Shown here piece by piece: positions 12,501 through 26,200 of a stretch of DNA of 64,000 nucleotides. The notes beneath the pieces were generated by a model, which was given only the letters and a program-made list of their open reading frames with translations, ran no database searches and was not told the DNA's origin. Source of the stretch: Rotaria macrura (taxonomy: Eukaryota > Rotifera > Eurotatoria > Philodinida > Philodinidae); assembly GCA_900239685.1 (NCBI GenBank), contig OENT01000501.1, positions 1 through 64,000 on the forward strand, in the 5' to 3' direction. Numbering within the stretch: the first letter of the stretch is position 1; each line of letters begins with the position of its first letter. The position numbers were made by a program, and so were the translations under genes.

Positions 12501-15023
12501 AAAGTTTCCACAACTCGAACTCCGTGAAAAAAGACCAAAAAACTGCAAGTGAATTTTGCAGGCGATCTTTTTTGGACATAAAAAAAAGCTTTTTCAAAAA
12601 TCGGAGCACGAGTTGCCCTGCGTCTTTGCATGCTCTATCGAATGGTAAAAAACATTTTTCGATAAAACATAGTTGAAGGCAAAATAACTAGGATGGAAAA
12701 TGGAAAAACATGATTTTGAGAGAAACATAAAAACATTTTTTCGAAAAGTTTTTGCTGTTTTTTTAAATTTTCTCAATTTTCACGCGGTTTTTGAGGATTT
12801 GACCTATCTCGTCATGCGTAACTTTTAATTCGGCAGACGCTGAGCGCTTAATTAATTGTTAATTAATCAATTAATTAATCAGTAATTAGAAATCAAAGAC
12901 CTAATTTTTAAAAAAAAACCGTTTTTGACATAGAGGACCTCTCAAAGATCACTAAAAATTTCGGTCAAAAAATGGTGTTTGGAAAAAAAACTATAGTGAC
13001 TCTGAAAGAGCCGAACATGGGCTATCACCTCGTGGTGTTATCTTAATTTTCATTTTCTCGACGAAAATCGACTTTTTTTGAGGGGGGGGGCCATAATGGA
13101 AATTTATATTGCTTGTCCAACAGATGATCCTTCTATTGTAATTTGGTTTTCTTTTTTTTATCGAATTCGTCTCTGAAACTGAAGCTAATTCAGAATTATT
13201 TTCTGCGATTCAAATAGATAGTCGACAAAATGGTTGTTTCACTCACGACAACAGATCTTGATTATCAGTAAAAGGTGTCCACTTTGTTTTCTTCTATTGT
13301 GTTGAATCAGAATTGATCGAAAACACGTGTGTACACATGAAAAGAGGATAAGAATGAATCACTTTTTTCATAAACGGAAACCGTAGCTGTGAGATAAAGT
13401 CTCCTCTGTTGCTAGATTTTTACGTTTAAAAGCGTTCTTGACAGGATGTAATTCCTTGAGTGATAAAGTACGAATCTTTTCAACAGAAGCCGTCATAACT
13501 ACTATAAATATGAAGAAAATAATTTAATATAACAAAACTTGAGCGTTTCTCTCATAAATTCATTTTATTTCTGAGATAAAATTTAAAACTTAAAAGAGAC
13601 AAAGTCAGCATATATTTGATTAGCAATGGTAACGAGATTTTTTTTATGACGAAAAACTTCCTGAGGCTACCCGAACTGATTTTAAGGAATTCTTGTTCAT
13701 AGATATCTTTAGAAGAACATATTTATCATGTTTGAAAATTTAAATGGTATTCCTCTGTGATCACCTCAGGTAATTCCCTTGTTCGTCGTTCAATCAATAT
13801 ACTGAAATGGGTTTCGATAACGTTCTACTCACAAAAACAATATTCTCAATCCAATTTTTGCGCACATTGAAACACAAGTTAACAGCTGTTTTCTCCAAAC
13901 AAACTATACTCTTGCTCTTCGCTTTCACAGAACGTGAATCATGGATACCCCCTATGTATATATATATATATATTTTTTTTTTCATTTGTTTGTTTAGAAA
14001 AATCCTTCGATCGTTCATCGTATCGAACAAATCATATTGAATCGAGAATGTCATATTAATAATAGTCCAGCACGACGTGGTATGAGACAAACATGTTATT
14101 TATTTGGTGGTTATGGTTCACATGTGAATGATACGGATTCTCATCTATTATCATTATCATATCGTTGTCATTTAAATATAAATGATACTTCATCGATGTA
14201 TTCAATTGAAATCGAACAAATATCCGGTGATGAAATGCGTTATCCACGTATGCATCATCAAATAGCAGCACTAGGTAGTTTAATTTATGTTGTCGGCGGT
14301 GAAGATGGTGATAACATATTTAATTCTGTTGAAATATTTGATCCATTATCAAAAATAAAGAATACACAATGGATGCAAGGCAGTTCAATGATAACACCAA
14401 GATGTAATTTTGGTTTAGTATCATTAGAGTCAACAGCATTGTATGCGTTAGGCGGTCATATTGGTGCCGATATAACATCAACCATAGAAATTTTCAATTG
14501 TCAAACAGGCCGATGGACATTATTACCGTATAAATTAAAATCTCCATGTTATGGTTTTGCTTGTGTACAATTGAATGGTTTGATATTGTGTATTGGTGGT
14601 TCATGTATATTCAATTTACCGGTTAAAACAACAGAAATATTTAATCCTCGAACAGGACAAAGTTATTTATGTACAGATATGAATGAAGCGCGAACATTTT
14701 GTTCAGCATGTATTGATGATGAACAAGGAAAAATCTATGTGTTCGGAGGTGCCGATGCAAATGGTAATGGTTTACGTTCGGCCGAAGTTTATAATTCACT
14801 TGATTGTCGTTGGTATAAATTACCGTCGATGTTTTTTACTCGTATAAGTCCATGTGTATATCGTATTGGATATTTTATATTTGTTTTTGGTGGACGAACA
14901 AATTTAGGGCAAAATTCTGAAATACTTAACACAGCTGAAGTATTTCATATTGAGAAAAAGATATGGATAAGAACAAACGATGTACCTCTACGCATATATG
15001 GTTCAGCAACTGTTCTTCGATGA
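9552..15023 (+). CDS. BTB-BACK-Kelch protein (KLHL-like ubiquitin-ligase adaptor)
   Basis: Two exons (9552-10253 and 13998-15023) join in phase 0 to give 575 residues, a normal length for KLHL proteins. Exon 1 encodes the BTB domain (residues about 15-130, with GSYCDLTFIIG and the CHRIILACSSPYFQALL stretch) and the BACK domain (about 130-232). Exon 2 encodes about six kelch blades with repeated GG pairs (YLFGGYG, YVVGGEDG, YALGGHIG, LCIGGS, YVFGGADA, FVFGGRTN). Family members act as substrate adaptors for Cullin-3 ubiquitin ligases in the cytoplasm; the substrate cannot be inferred. The exon split falls exactly between BACK and Kelch. The 3.7-kb intron holds the foldback element at 12210-13090. 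AATAAA lies near 15244. Confidence 0.88.
12210..13090. mobile_element. Foldback / MITE-like element with inverted ends
   Basis: The ends are inverted copies: the left runs C(10)-TCATAAGTCGATTTTCGTC and the right reads as its near reverse complement from 13090 back to 13055. Inside, 12368-12497 and 12576-12705 are inverted arms of about 130 bp, roughly 90% alike by eye, around a loop of about 80 nt. Both arms carry the word ACCATTCGATAGAGCATG or its complement. No transposase gene is present, so it would be non-autonomous. No clear target-site duplication was seen. It lies in the Kelch-gene intron. Confidence 0.7.
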
Positions 15024-15777
15024 AATTTATCTTTTTATTTTATAATACATTTTTACTTTTTAATGTGCAATCAAAAGAAATTCTTGTTTTTTTTTGTTGT
15101 CGTGTCGTTACTATTGTTATTAATAAGAAAACACTATGATTGTTATCATTCCATTGAAACAATATTTCTTTAATATCTATCAGACATACGTCCTTGTTTT
15201 GCACTATTTGACGCCGTATTGTTTATTGATATTATGAAGAAATGAATAAAGAGAGAGAAAAATAAATGCCAAGCAGGAATGGCAGGAAAGCCTTGTACTT
15301 CTAGTACAATATAAGCAAAGCTACTAAAAGGAAAAGGATTGATCATTCAATATAAGACTGACGATGTTGACGTCCGATAGAACGAAAGAACAGAAGAAAA
15401 AAATATCGGATAGAATAAGAAGACTCATTTTTGTTTGACTTTGCACAGCGTAGGAAGAAAACATCCATCTCATGTATCGTCATGGCAAATGGTTATTTGT
15501 TGCTGACATGTTGTCGACTCTGTACCACATTCGATGCGTTTATAACTACAGAAAAATAATGTGACCCTACATCGTTGCACTGCATATATGTATGTAAATA
15601 CTGAAACATAATTTTTCTAGTATATTGCGTTCGCTTTCTTGCATGAATTTTCAAATTGTTTATTTTTTTGACAGAGACGCCGTATCTTGTTAGCTATCTA
15701 GGGATTAGAATGTTTTGTTTTTCCTTCGCCAAACAGTATTTAGATTGTTCTCATGTGGTATTGTAACAAAAATCAAT
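15024..15777. other. Intergenic between Kelch and PPP1R3-like genes
   Basis: This holds the 3' UTR of the Kelch gene (AATAAA near 15244) and, presumably, the promoter of the PPP1R3-like gene. An upstream in-frame ATG at 15715 would add 21 residues to the latter. No other feature was seen. Confidence 0.5.
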
Positions 15778-16950
15778 ATGACAAGTGAACAACAAGTTCA
15801 ATCAACTGATAGTTGTCGAATTAATGGTGAGATAGATTATCATACAAATAAAACGAATAATGAAATTGGATCAATATCAACGAGTGTGCCAACACGAAAT
15901 TCACGTTTTTTTCGAACGAAACGAAAGCAACACGCAGGCGAAAATCAGACGATTAATACAAATGGTACGAATGGTTAGAATGTTTATCAAACATGAAAAA
16001 CAGTATTGATTAATGTATTGTTTTTTTTTAAGGACCAAACAAATTAAACATAGAACAATGTGATGGTACAAAATCTGTTGAAAAATTCACAACAAGATCA
16101 TCATCACCACCTCCTCCATCGGCAACGAGTGATGAATTCGATGATACCGATGAGACGAATTCATTAAACGATCTTGACAATATACCGACTATAGTTATAA
16201 CTCTTGCAAGACAATCTGTAACAACAATTAATACCGGTTTTCAATTAAAAAAGTCTCAATCAGCTAAATTAACACAAACCAATGTCAATCAATCATGTCC
16301 GAAAAAGGCTGTTCGATTTGCTGATGATTTCGGTTTAGATCTAAGTCAAATTCGAGTAATTAAAACCGATGAATTACCATTAGTACCAAGTGCTGCATTT
16401 AAACATTTACATGTTAGCAATACTCAAAATTCATTTACAACAACGAATCCCGAATGTGCAAAACTAATTACATACATGGATCAACAATTTCAAAATCCTA
16501 TATATACACCCGATTACAATGAACGTGTAATGCGAAATAAAGTACTACTTGAACAAGCTAGTAAGTTAGAGAAAAATAATATTGATTTTGAATTTTCTCA
16601 ATTTGAACATTGTTCGTCTCTTCAAAGATGCTATCGATAATCGAATATATGGAACAATTAAATTGGTTTCATTTGGTTTAAATAAACGAGTTCGAGTACG
16701 TTTAACAACGGATAATTGGATATCATGCAAAGATTATGATACAACATACATGATAGACTCTTATGATGGCACGTTTGATCGATTTTCATTTATGATCGAT
16801 ATCGATCGTCATAGGATGTGCGCAGGAAATAATATACAATTCTGTATTTGCTACGAAACATTTGTCGATGCAGAATATTGGGATAATAATTATGATCGCA
16901 ATTATCGATTTGATTGTTTTTCACGAGCAATACCTGATTATAGTATTTAG
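15778..16950 (+). CDS. Protein phosphatase 1 regulatory subunit 3-like (glycogen targeting)
   Basis: Three exons (15778-15973, 16033-16560, 16628-16950) give 348 residues. A PP1-docking RVxF-type motif lies at residues 157-163 (KAVRFAD), preceded by a basic, Ser-rich and Pro-rich region. The C-terminal third is a CBM21 carbohydrate-binding domain, with NAIDNRIYGTIKL, KRVRVRLTTDNW and a DRFSF stretch typical of the family. Such proteins bring PP1 to glycogen particles and stimulate glycogen synthesis. I chose the ATG at 15778 (MTSEQQV); the ATG at 15715 is in frame and cannot be excluded. Which vertebrate paralogue it matches (PPP1R3B, C or E) cannot be told. It is tail to tail with DNAAF5, about 300 bp between stop codons. 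Confidence 0.88.
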
Positions 16951-17247
16951 ATGTAGACGAAGCCTTTTATTTTTACAAAATTATCTATGAATATCATCGA
17001 TAAATAAATTTGTTTCTGTTTGTTTTGAATGATTTTTGTTTTTGATTTTCTGTCCATTTAAACCTTTCATTAGTTTTTTTCTTTTTTTTTATAATCATAA
17101 TTCTTTATCACATGTACATATTGACTTATCCTTGAGTAAATTTAGAATGATTTATTTTTCTCTTCATCTTTTTCTATTTATTTATTTTGTTTTGTATATT
17201 AAATATACAATGAAAAGAAAAGAAATAACCTAATTGGACAAACACAT

Positions 17248-20200
17248 TTATTTTGACTGTTGAATACGTTCGATTAATGTATCACATAAATTTTGATTAC
17301 GATGTTTATGTTTAACATTACGAATTTCATTAATAAATGATTCGGATGCATTTTCAAGTTGAGTCGCAAATTGATAAATAGTATCTAAATATTTAGAAAA
17401 TATACACACAGTAAATCTAGTTTTTTTGTTTTTCATTTGTATTTTGTTCTTGCATCTTACCAAAAACAGCATTTTGAATTTGACTATTTTGATCATCCAT
17501 ATGTATTAATAATATTTTAGCTATATCTTCAAGATGTGATCGATAGAGATTAACATTAAAATCTCCATGAAATGCTTGTACATAGGCATTTAATGTTGAA
17601 CATATCGTAAGACGTATATCATCGGATATATCATCTAAACGTTTTAATAAATCTGGATATATCTTATGTAAACGATCATTATCAATTGTACGAATAGCAT
17701 GTTCATTTGAGAAAAGTGCTTGTAAAACATAACAACTATTCATACGTGTTAAACGTTCATCATCGTCTAACATTCCTACTACAGCAAGTAGAATTTCTTG
17801 CATCGATGATACACACTAAATAGAAGAACAATAACGTATTAATTTTCGATTCAAATCAAATATCATAAGTTTTTCAAAATATTTTCTTGTTCTTCAGATT
17901 TCGAATCGATCGAGAAGAAAAAAATCTATGTTGAACATACGACTCTGTAAGATACAAGTAAAATTTTCAAATACTTTAAATTTCCGTAGTTAATAATAAA
18001 ATGTTGTTGAGTCAATTATAACAAATAGCATCTGACATATTGATAAGTCATTTTCTTATTTCGTATACAATCAAGTTTTTAAAAAACAAATCGGATTTCC
18101 GATGGGTTACCATCGCATTCCCATGGTCGTAGTCAATTGTATCTTGTTGAATGACGCATCGGAAAGAGTAACTGTTTCGGAAGAAAGCATAAATCATGAT
18201 AGTCAAACGATTGAACATATCAACATTTGAAGAACAAGGTGCTTCATAGAATTCTAGAACTAGAACATGCTAATTCAATATTGAACTATTTTTCTTATGT
18301 AAAGATGGCGTATAAAAAGATCATTACATTAATTAACGAGATGTGTCAAATGATGAATTTAATGTTCCGAGACAAGAACCGGCTGAACGTAATTTTTTTA
18401 AATGAGAAGCAGCTTTTATATGTTAATATTTTTTTCAATACTTCGGGTCCCGCCTAAAGGATTTTGAAAATAAATGAACTTCATCTCGAAAACAACTATT
18501 TCGAAATGTAGACATGTCTGAGTTTGTCTTTAAATGAAATTATAAAAGTCAAGAATTTATGTTTTCGCATACAGAACACATTTTCGATGAAGTACATTTT
18601 TGTTTGCAAAATCGGGTATCGGAATTTTTTCGTATTGACTACTGTAAAATAGTGTTCTCAAGCAGCTTACTTGATATGGACTCAAAAGCCAAAAAAACAA
18701 CATCATCAGAAAGAACATCGATTAAAGAAATCTTGCGGATTTATCTGTACAAAGTGAAAGGTCATAAAGTCAATGTAATGATTTTTTATTAACAATATGA
18801 TTCAATTCAGGTGACATTCAACGATTATCATTTCAAAACAAAACTAATTTATTCCTTTATATAAATTCTGCGTACAATGTGTGTATTTTTCTGGATCGAA
18901 TTTAGATTTTGAAGTCGAAAAATATTTTTTACGGCTTCCCAAGAGTTAATTAGACTTTCAAGAAGGATACAATATTTTCAATCAACACATGGAAATCTAT
19001 GGAATAATAACAATTTTTTTTTTCGAACTCAGCAAATAAAAAAACGATTAACTTATGAAAACTGAACAGGCATGCATATTTATTTTCATGATAATAAAAT
19101 ACTAAATCCATAATCTGATACATGTCGTTGACATGAACATGTGTATCTTGTCTTTTCTCTATAATTACACCCCGACTCATGAATCTCACTATTTTTGTTC
19201 TGTGCATGTTCATCTTGTAGTTATTTGAAATTCTCATGACTATGTAATCCTATTCAATATTTACTGTGTGTTTCATGTACAATTAGATGCATCATTATTC
19301 ATTCTAGTTAATAAGATATGTTTTATCTATTTACTTGTTCAAAACTAAAAGATTTTGCTTGAAACAATGACCAAAGTGTAGCTATGGCTGTTGCTCGAAT
19401 AGCAGCTGCTGTTCGACCGGCTTTCCATTGCATGTTTGGCAATATACATTCATTAATTAATACAGTTAAATGTGGACTTATGAGTGCTGTTGTTTCAATA
19501 TCATCAATAAATTGAAGTAAATTAGCAATAATTAATAAACATTGATTTCGTACTTCAGGATCACGATCTGGTTTCATGACAAATTGTAATATTTCAATAA
19601 TATCATGAAGAAAAAATCGATTTGATGAACCTAAAAGAAAATTTTCTTATTGCAATTTATAGTCAATATTTGATTTATGTCTAATTTACCAGCTTGCATT
19701 ATAAATGTTTCAAATACATAACGATCTCGTGTACTTCGTAACCAATCATGAGATGTTTGTTTAAGATCATCAAATAGTTGTGAGGCAAATTTTTCATATA
19801 TTTCATTTAAAGAACTATTTTCATATGTATTCAATGCTAAATCATTCAATGTTTGTTTACACTAAATAGACAAGTAAATATATGACAAGAAGAAGACATT
19901 TTCATTTCATATACTTGTTGTTTCAATTCATCATTTTGAACGATAGATAATAAACTTAAAATACATTTAAATATTCGGTATGCATACGGTTCCAATCGAT
20001 GTTGACATTTTTCAATTAACAATCGACATATACGTAAAAGTTCACTTTGTATTGATACCTTGAAAAAAATCAAAAGATTCAAACAATACCAAACGTGAAT
20101 AGAATTGCGAATTGTTGATTATGTCAGAATGTTTTCCAAATATAAATCGTTGTAAGATTGTACTATACTCAAGTTGATAGAATGCACTGGTAATTGAAAT

Positions 20201-23200
20201 AGTGTGTTTAGCAAGAGCTCCCCCCTCCCACACACACACACTCAGGAAACCCAATTTATGATAGAAAGATTCCCCATAATCTACACCTTTTTTTAACCAT
20301 GGTCAAATTTTGACAGATAACACGTTTTTTGTGTACTCAGAAAGTGAGTACACTCTAGAATCGGTCAGTGTGTCCGGCCGGCCGTTAACACGATAACTCT
20401 TTACAAATACATTCGATTGAGCTGAAATTTTGTGCACAGAATTGTCTGATGNATATCTCGGTCGAGTTCGAAGATGAGAAGGATCCGGCAAGAAATGGCT
20501 GAGTTATCGAAAAAATTGTCATTTTTCACCAAACAATCCCTGAGGTGGGGTACAGGGATTTTTTCAAAAAAAACTTTTCTCAGAATTATCCACGACTTAT
20601 GTAAAGTGACTCAGTTTTTAACGCTGATTCCGAATCTGATATTAGTTTTGAACCAAATCGCAGCTTTCTAACAAAATATTGGCTGCAAAAAGGTCTCAAA
20701 TGCACAAAAATTGCATCTAGAAACAAAATTGCCTAGATATGTCTGAGATGATCAGTAGTTTTGGAGGTTCCCAAAAAGGTTTACCTAGATACTTCATCTG
20801 TGCACACATTCTAGAATGACTGATTTATCTCATTCACTTTTTGAAGTACACATAACTCTCGGACATAAGTCCGAAGTTTTCACATTTATTTTCCCACTTT
20901 TGGTAAATGTATGGGTTATTTTCGATAAACATCAATATTAAAGTTTTGAATGAAAAAATTGATGGTTAAAATTTCTTTAGCATTTTCCACAAAACATGGT
21001 TTTAAAACAAGAAACTTGAAATCTTTTTGACAGCTAGCTTTTGATTGAACGGAGAAAAGTCCGATTTACTGCCTTCTTTGAAAGTCTTGCTAAAGTTAAT
21101 GCTTATCAAACATTACTAGGAGAGAATTAGGAACTCTATCAGATGAAAAGTTGCTCATGGAAGGTCAATTTAATTTGTAATTAAATCAAACAGAGTATCT
21201 ATTATAGTCACGAAGTTATTTCGATTCTCGTGGACGTTAGACAAAAAGCCAGAAGTTCAGTTTAGTAAGATGTATAAAACGGAAATTTTTATCACAAGTA
21301 CTTCTCACTAGTATTGTTCATTACTGAAAATTTTAACCTAAACGGATTGTTACAATTGACAAGTCAATCGTGAGATGGATAGGAGGAGTTTAAAAGCATC
21401 TATCCATTTCATGAACTTGTTCTTCAGTTATTCGATATAGACCTTTTCTATGAGTCGAATGAAAAATCCTAAAAATTTTAGTATTGAATTTTGATACAAA
21501 AATTAGAGGATTAAATGCAACATAATATAATATCAAAAATCCAAAATTAGACTGTTACGTGTTTTCCAATACTATGACAACGCGTTTCTTCGCACAAGAA
21601 AATAGTAAGATTCGAAACTTTGTGCTCAGAAATAGTTTGTCGTATTTTGTGAAACACGATTTGAAGGAATGTTGAAGTATACAGGGTAGAACTTTGGACC
21701 ACTCTGTCAGACATTGACAGCCAGTCTACAGAGGCGTGACAGACGTTATTGACATATGATAAAAAAAAACTGTATTCTTATAATAGACGAACGGCTTCTC
21801 TATTTCAAATAACAATTGAGAAACTCTTCAACAGGACATATAGATCGAGAAATTTCTTTTTTGTACATTTTCAATGTTTTGGAATCTGACGTTCAAAGTG
21901 GCTACTTTTGTTGATAGATCAATTTTATATGAATTTGTTTTTGTCTTAAGCTAAATTAGATAATATTAGCTTGCAAGAAAATACTTCACGTTAATGTAAT
22001 ATTACATGTTGTAAAGAAGTGTTCGCTTTGAAAAATAACTGATTCACACAAATTTTAGCATGGATACAAGTAAAATCTAATTTTTTTATGCGTCATTCAA
22101 AACCAAATGTTGTAATGCTAATATTCTAGAAGAAAGAAAAAAAACTTGGTTAGTGTGTCATTTTTTCCGTTTAGTAGCGATAAATGAGAATCCATAACAT
22201 TTATAGTACAGTCATAAAATTGTTCACTAATATTATCTATACAGCGTTGAATATCAATTGTTTCAATTCATAAATGATATAGCTGAAGATTTCGTTCGCG
22301 TTACATCAATTGAAGATACAACAGCTTCAACTATGACAATAGAATTTTACTTATATAACATGCGTTTCAAAAGAAATGAAAAAAAAAAGTCAAATACTGG
22401 TAGACCATATTAACGATTTCTAATCCGTGCAAGCAAGTTCTTTTCTTGATGAGAAAGGGCAATACCTGAGCTGCAAATTTTTTATCAGACATATATTGTC
22501 AAGACGAATCTGAAAGCAAGGAGAAGCCTAAAACTAAGTATCTCTAAAAACGAGCTCTTGCAACTAGTTAAACTCTGTATTTATCAAAAATTTCGTACTA
22601 AATCGACCAAATTGTTAATCCATTTTTGACTTTTTAGTCAACGATTGAAAAAATGAAATTTTTGTGTAAGCCGATTTAGTAATAAGAACCGGTAGTCAAC
22701 AAGAATATCAGTCATTATCTCTAGAGAAAGCATGTATGAATTCAAATTTCTTTTGCTTTATTTACTCGAAATAGATCAAATCTTAGAATCTGAACAAGAA
22801 ACTAATGCAAATAAATTCATTTTTATCATTGCAAGACGGTCAGATAATGAGAATAAACAAAATAATTTTTGGTCTATTTCAGAAAAACCAATATTTCAGT
22901 ATAATAACGAAGAACAATTTAACTTCTAATACACCACTGGAAAGACGATGGTAGAAAAATCAATAAAAATAGAAAGTGACGTTACACGAACAGTTTTAGA
23001 TGTACTAGAGTGTGGGCTTTTTTTCTCGTTTTTAGATTTATCGTAAAAAAAATGTGTCTGGTACACTATTTTTAGTTTAGATATTGCTGTTTTCATCTAA
23101 AAAACACCTTGGATAAATTAGAAGTCTTCATTATGGTCGAACAGTGTTTGACATTGTTTCCATTTCTTTTGCAACGCATGTTAATAATTCTTCGCTCGAT

Positions 23201-26200
23201 TCTTTTATTTCATTTACATCGCGTATTATCCATTCTTTGAAATCTAGACAGGTAGAATTATAAGAAAAAAAAAGTAATCATAATTCGATACTTTCCCAGT
23301 ACACCAAAAAAAAAACATCCACAGTACTAACACTTTCGAAGCGCAGGCTAGGAGAGTGTGCAAAATGTCGAATCTTATGAATCACTTTTCAAAGATTAAA
23401 ATCCGAGAGAATATTTTCTATGAAGTTTATCTTCGCAGGCGTTATTATCTATAAAAATGACTATTCCAATGAAATTACTTCTAGATTTCCTTAGAAATTG
23501 ATATCATCACTAATGAGACTGATAAAATAAGAAGTACTGTTTCAATTGGATAATGTACAACTAATTTTAATTCATCTAGGATGTTTATCATTTTCTTCTT
23601 GTGATACGATGACATCAGAAGAAATCAATTGATTCAATAATATTTACTTCAAAATTATCTGTATATTCTGATTTAAGAATAATTGTAAGTAGTTGATCGA
23701 AATTTTTTTCCTCTTCCAGCAATTCATCACAAGTAACACCAATTAAAAGTGGTGCAATTAAACGTATTAAACCTAAGTTTGATGCTTGTTCGAAATGTGA
23801 TCGAATTAAATTAAACCATACATTAAGTGGCACGAAATAACCAACATAAATTAATGTTTGATTAACCTAATTATAAGATAAAAACAGGCAAACGAATCGA
23901 ATACATATTCGATTGAACAGTGATATTTACTTTTTCACGAACAATCGATTCACCATCGATAAGTGCTTTCGAACAAACTTGAAGTGTATCTTCTAAATGT
24001 TGAGTTATTGATTCTTCAGCTTGCCAAGTTAGAATTGCAAGTAGTTGAGCAGCTTTTATACGACCAGATACGACCCAATCTGTTAGATCATTACGAATGG
24101 CAGGAATGATTCGTATTAAATTTCTTTTAACTAGTTCACGACAACCAAGATTTGGTCGTGTTACTGTAAAATAGAAGAACAAAAGATTGTCAACGATCAA
24201 TTTGAAGAAATCTTGAATAAACATGTCGGAAAGAGATTTTACGAACATTAAAATGAGGTATTGTAAAAAATATTGAACTGTTGATTTTGAATGAACTTTT
24301 TTTTTTGAAAAATCTTACAATAACAGTCAGTACCTCGGAGGAAGTGAATATATCGAAGGCTCAATATTTCAGGAACACCTTTTCCAAACACGCAAAATTT
24401 TGTTTTAGATATATATATATATAACTCATGAGTTGTAGGACTAGTCTCACTTTCAATCGTGAATATTCTAACGATCTCAATCATCAAAATCACGATTTTA
24501 GATGCATGTTTGAAGTTTCTACTGTAATTAGAACTAAAAGATATTAATCATGGCTGAAAATTTAAGCTTGGTTAGTCGAGAGGTACTATACTCATTTTTG
24601 TTGAGAAATAGTATTTTAGGGGTTTTGTGGAAAAGTTTTTTAAAGTACGTTTTGATAATGATTGTAAAAAATATTAAATTCAATAAGGTCTGATCATTTC
24701 ATTCGGGCAGCGACGGTTCATATCGTAATTGGAAAAATCATAGCTCAAAGGAGAATCTAACAACGTTTTTCTTATGAAAGAAAACTTCGAAATGTACTCT
24801 ATTAACAAGGAGAAATAAGCCCAATTCATTTTCGCCAATATTGAGATACAGATTTTTTTACCGTACACAGGAATTCAATTTCATTGATTTCTAATAGAAA
24901 AAATGTGAAAACTTCGGACTTATCTCCGAGAGTTATGTGTACTTCAAAAAGTGAATGAGATAAATCAGTCATTCTAGAATGTGTGCACGGAAGAAGTATC
25001 TTGGTAAACCTTTTTGGGAAACTCCAAAACTACTGATCATCTCAGACATATCTCGGCAATTTTGTTTCTAGATGCAGTTTTTGTGCGTTTTCAGCCGATG
25101 TTTTGTTAGAAAGCTATGATTTGGTTCAGAACTAATATCAGATTCGGAATCAGCGTTAAAAACTGAGACGATTTATATACGTTGTGGATAATTCTGAGAA
25201 AAATGTTTTTTTTGAAAAAATCCCTGTACCCCACCTCAGGGATTGCTTGGTGAAAAATGACAATTTTTTCGATAACTCAGCCATTTCTTGCCGGATCCTT
25301 CTCATCTTCGAACTCGACCGAGATATGCATCAGACAGTTCTGTGCACAAAATTTTAGCTCAATCGAATGTATTTGAGTAGACAAAACTGTGGTAATTTCT
25401 GCTTGAATTCGTGAAGGGCTAAAGGATATCTGCTATGAATGGAATAAGTTCTCAACTTTTATGGATATTATTCACTGATCTTGTTTTCTCAAATTCACTG
25501 TATTCAAGCGTACAACGTTTTCAATTTGTCAGAAAACTATCGGCTATAATCTAAATTTCGGCTTCTTCAAGCGTCATACTGTAGCGTTGTTCACACATTT
25601 TGTTTCAATTATCTCGAAAGACGTGAGAATTAATAAGGTCATTCGATGTAATTTATCATTCTCTATTCATGTTGCAAAAAAGATCTGGTTTGGGTGAAGT
25701 CTCAGGCTTCTAGCAAGATTTTATGATCGCATAATTCTGTCACAGAAAAACAAACCTTTGTCTCTTCTATGAAATAAAGGGTCTGATGAAGAAAACTAAT
25801 TTGTTTCGGGTATGTATCTACAAACCATGAAAATGATAATAAAAATATTGACATTGATCCTATCGTGAAACTATTGGATCCATTAGAAACTGTCAACATC
25901 CTGGATTCTAACAGAAGGTTGGCGGATGTTGGACTGACCATGACCTTAGTCGGAATGCCGACATCCTATTGGGCAGTTTCGTTCTGGACAATTCTAGACG
26001 CTTGTCAATATATCTATCTAAGATTCTGAAGTTTGATAAAACAAGATTTATTATCTTACTGAATGAGATCAATATTTCGGACTGACTACTAGAATCATTT
26101 TTCAATTAATCAAAAGTTCACATAGCTTTTCAGAAAAGGGACTCAGTCTATCGTTAGATAGATGCAACTAGCTTCTCAAGAGTCACTTATTAAAATCTAA

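Larger units (their letters stand above)
20059..23647. other. Large DNAAF5 intron with repeat and coding-like scraps
   Basis: The flanking exons join directly in phase 0 and match the human protein with no missing residues, so nothing inside is required for DNAAF5. The intron holds repeat copy A (20330-20887), a repeat scrap at 21648-21706, and short coding-like segments at 22245-22413 (+), 22732-22929 (+) and 23131-23243 (-). One N lies at 20452. Confidence 0.7.

Noticed and set aside
12296-12776. Two minus-strand open frames
   Set aside because: They lie across the arms of the foldback element, and their shared KAFFY/RKNVF-like peptides simply mirror the palindrome.
20330-20852. Reading copy A as a solo LTR because it starts TGTGTACT and has AGTACACA near its far end
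   Set aside because: Similarity between copies A and B continues past that point and no target-site duplication was found, so the ends do not fit an LTR.
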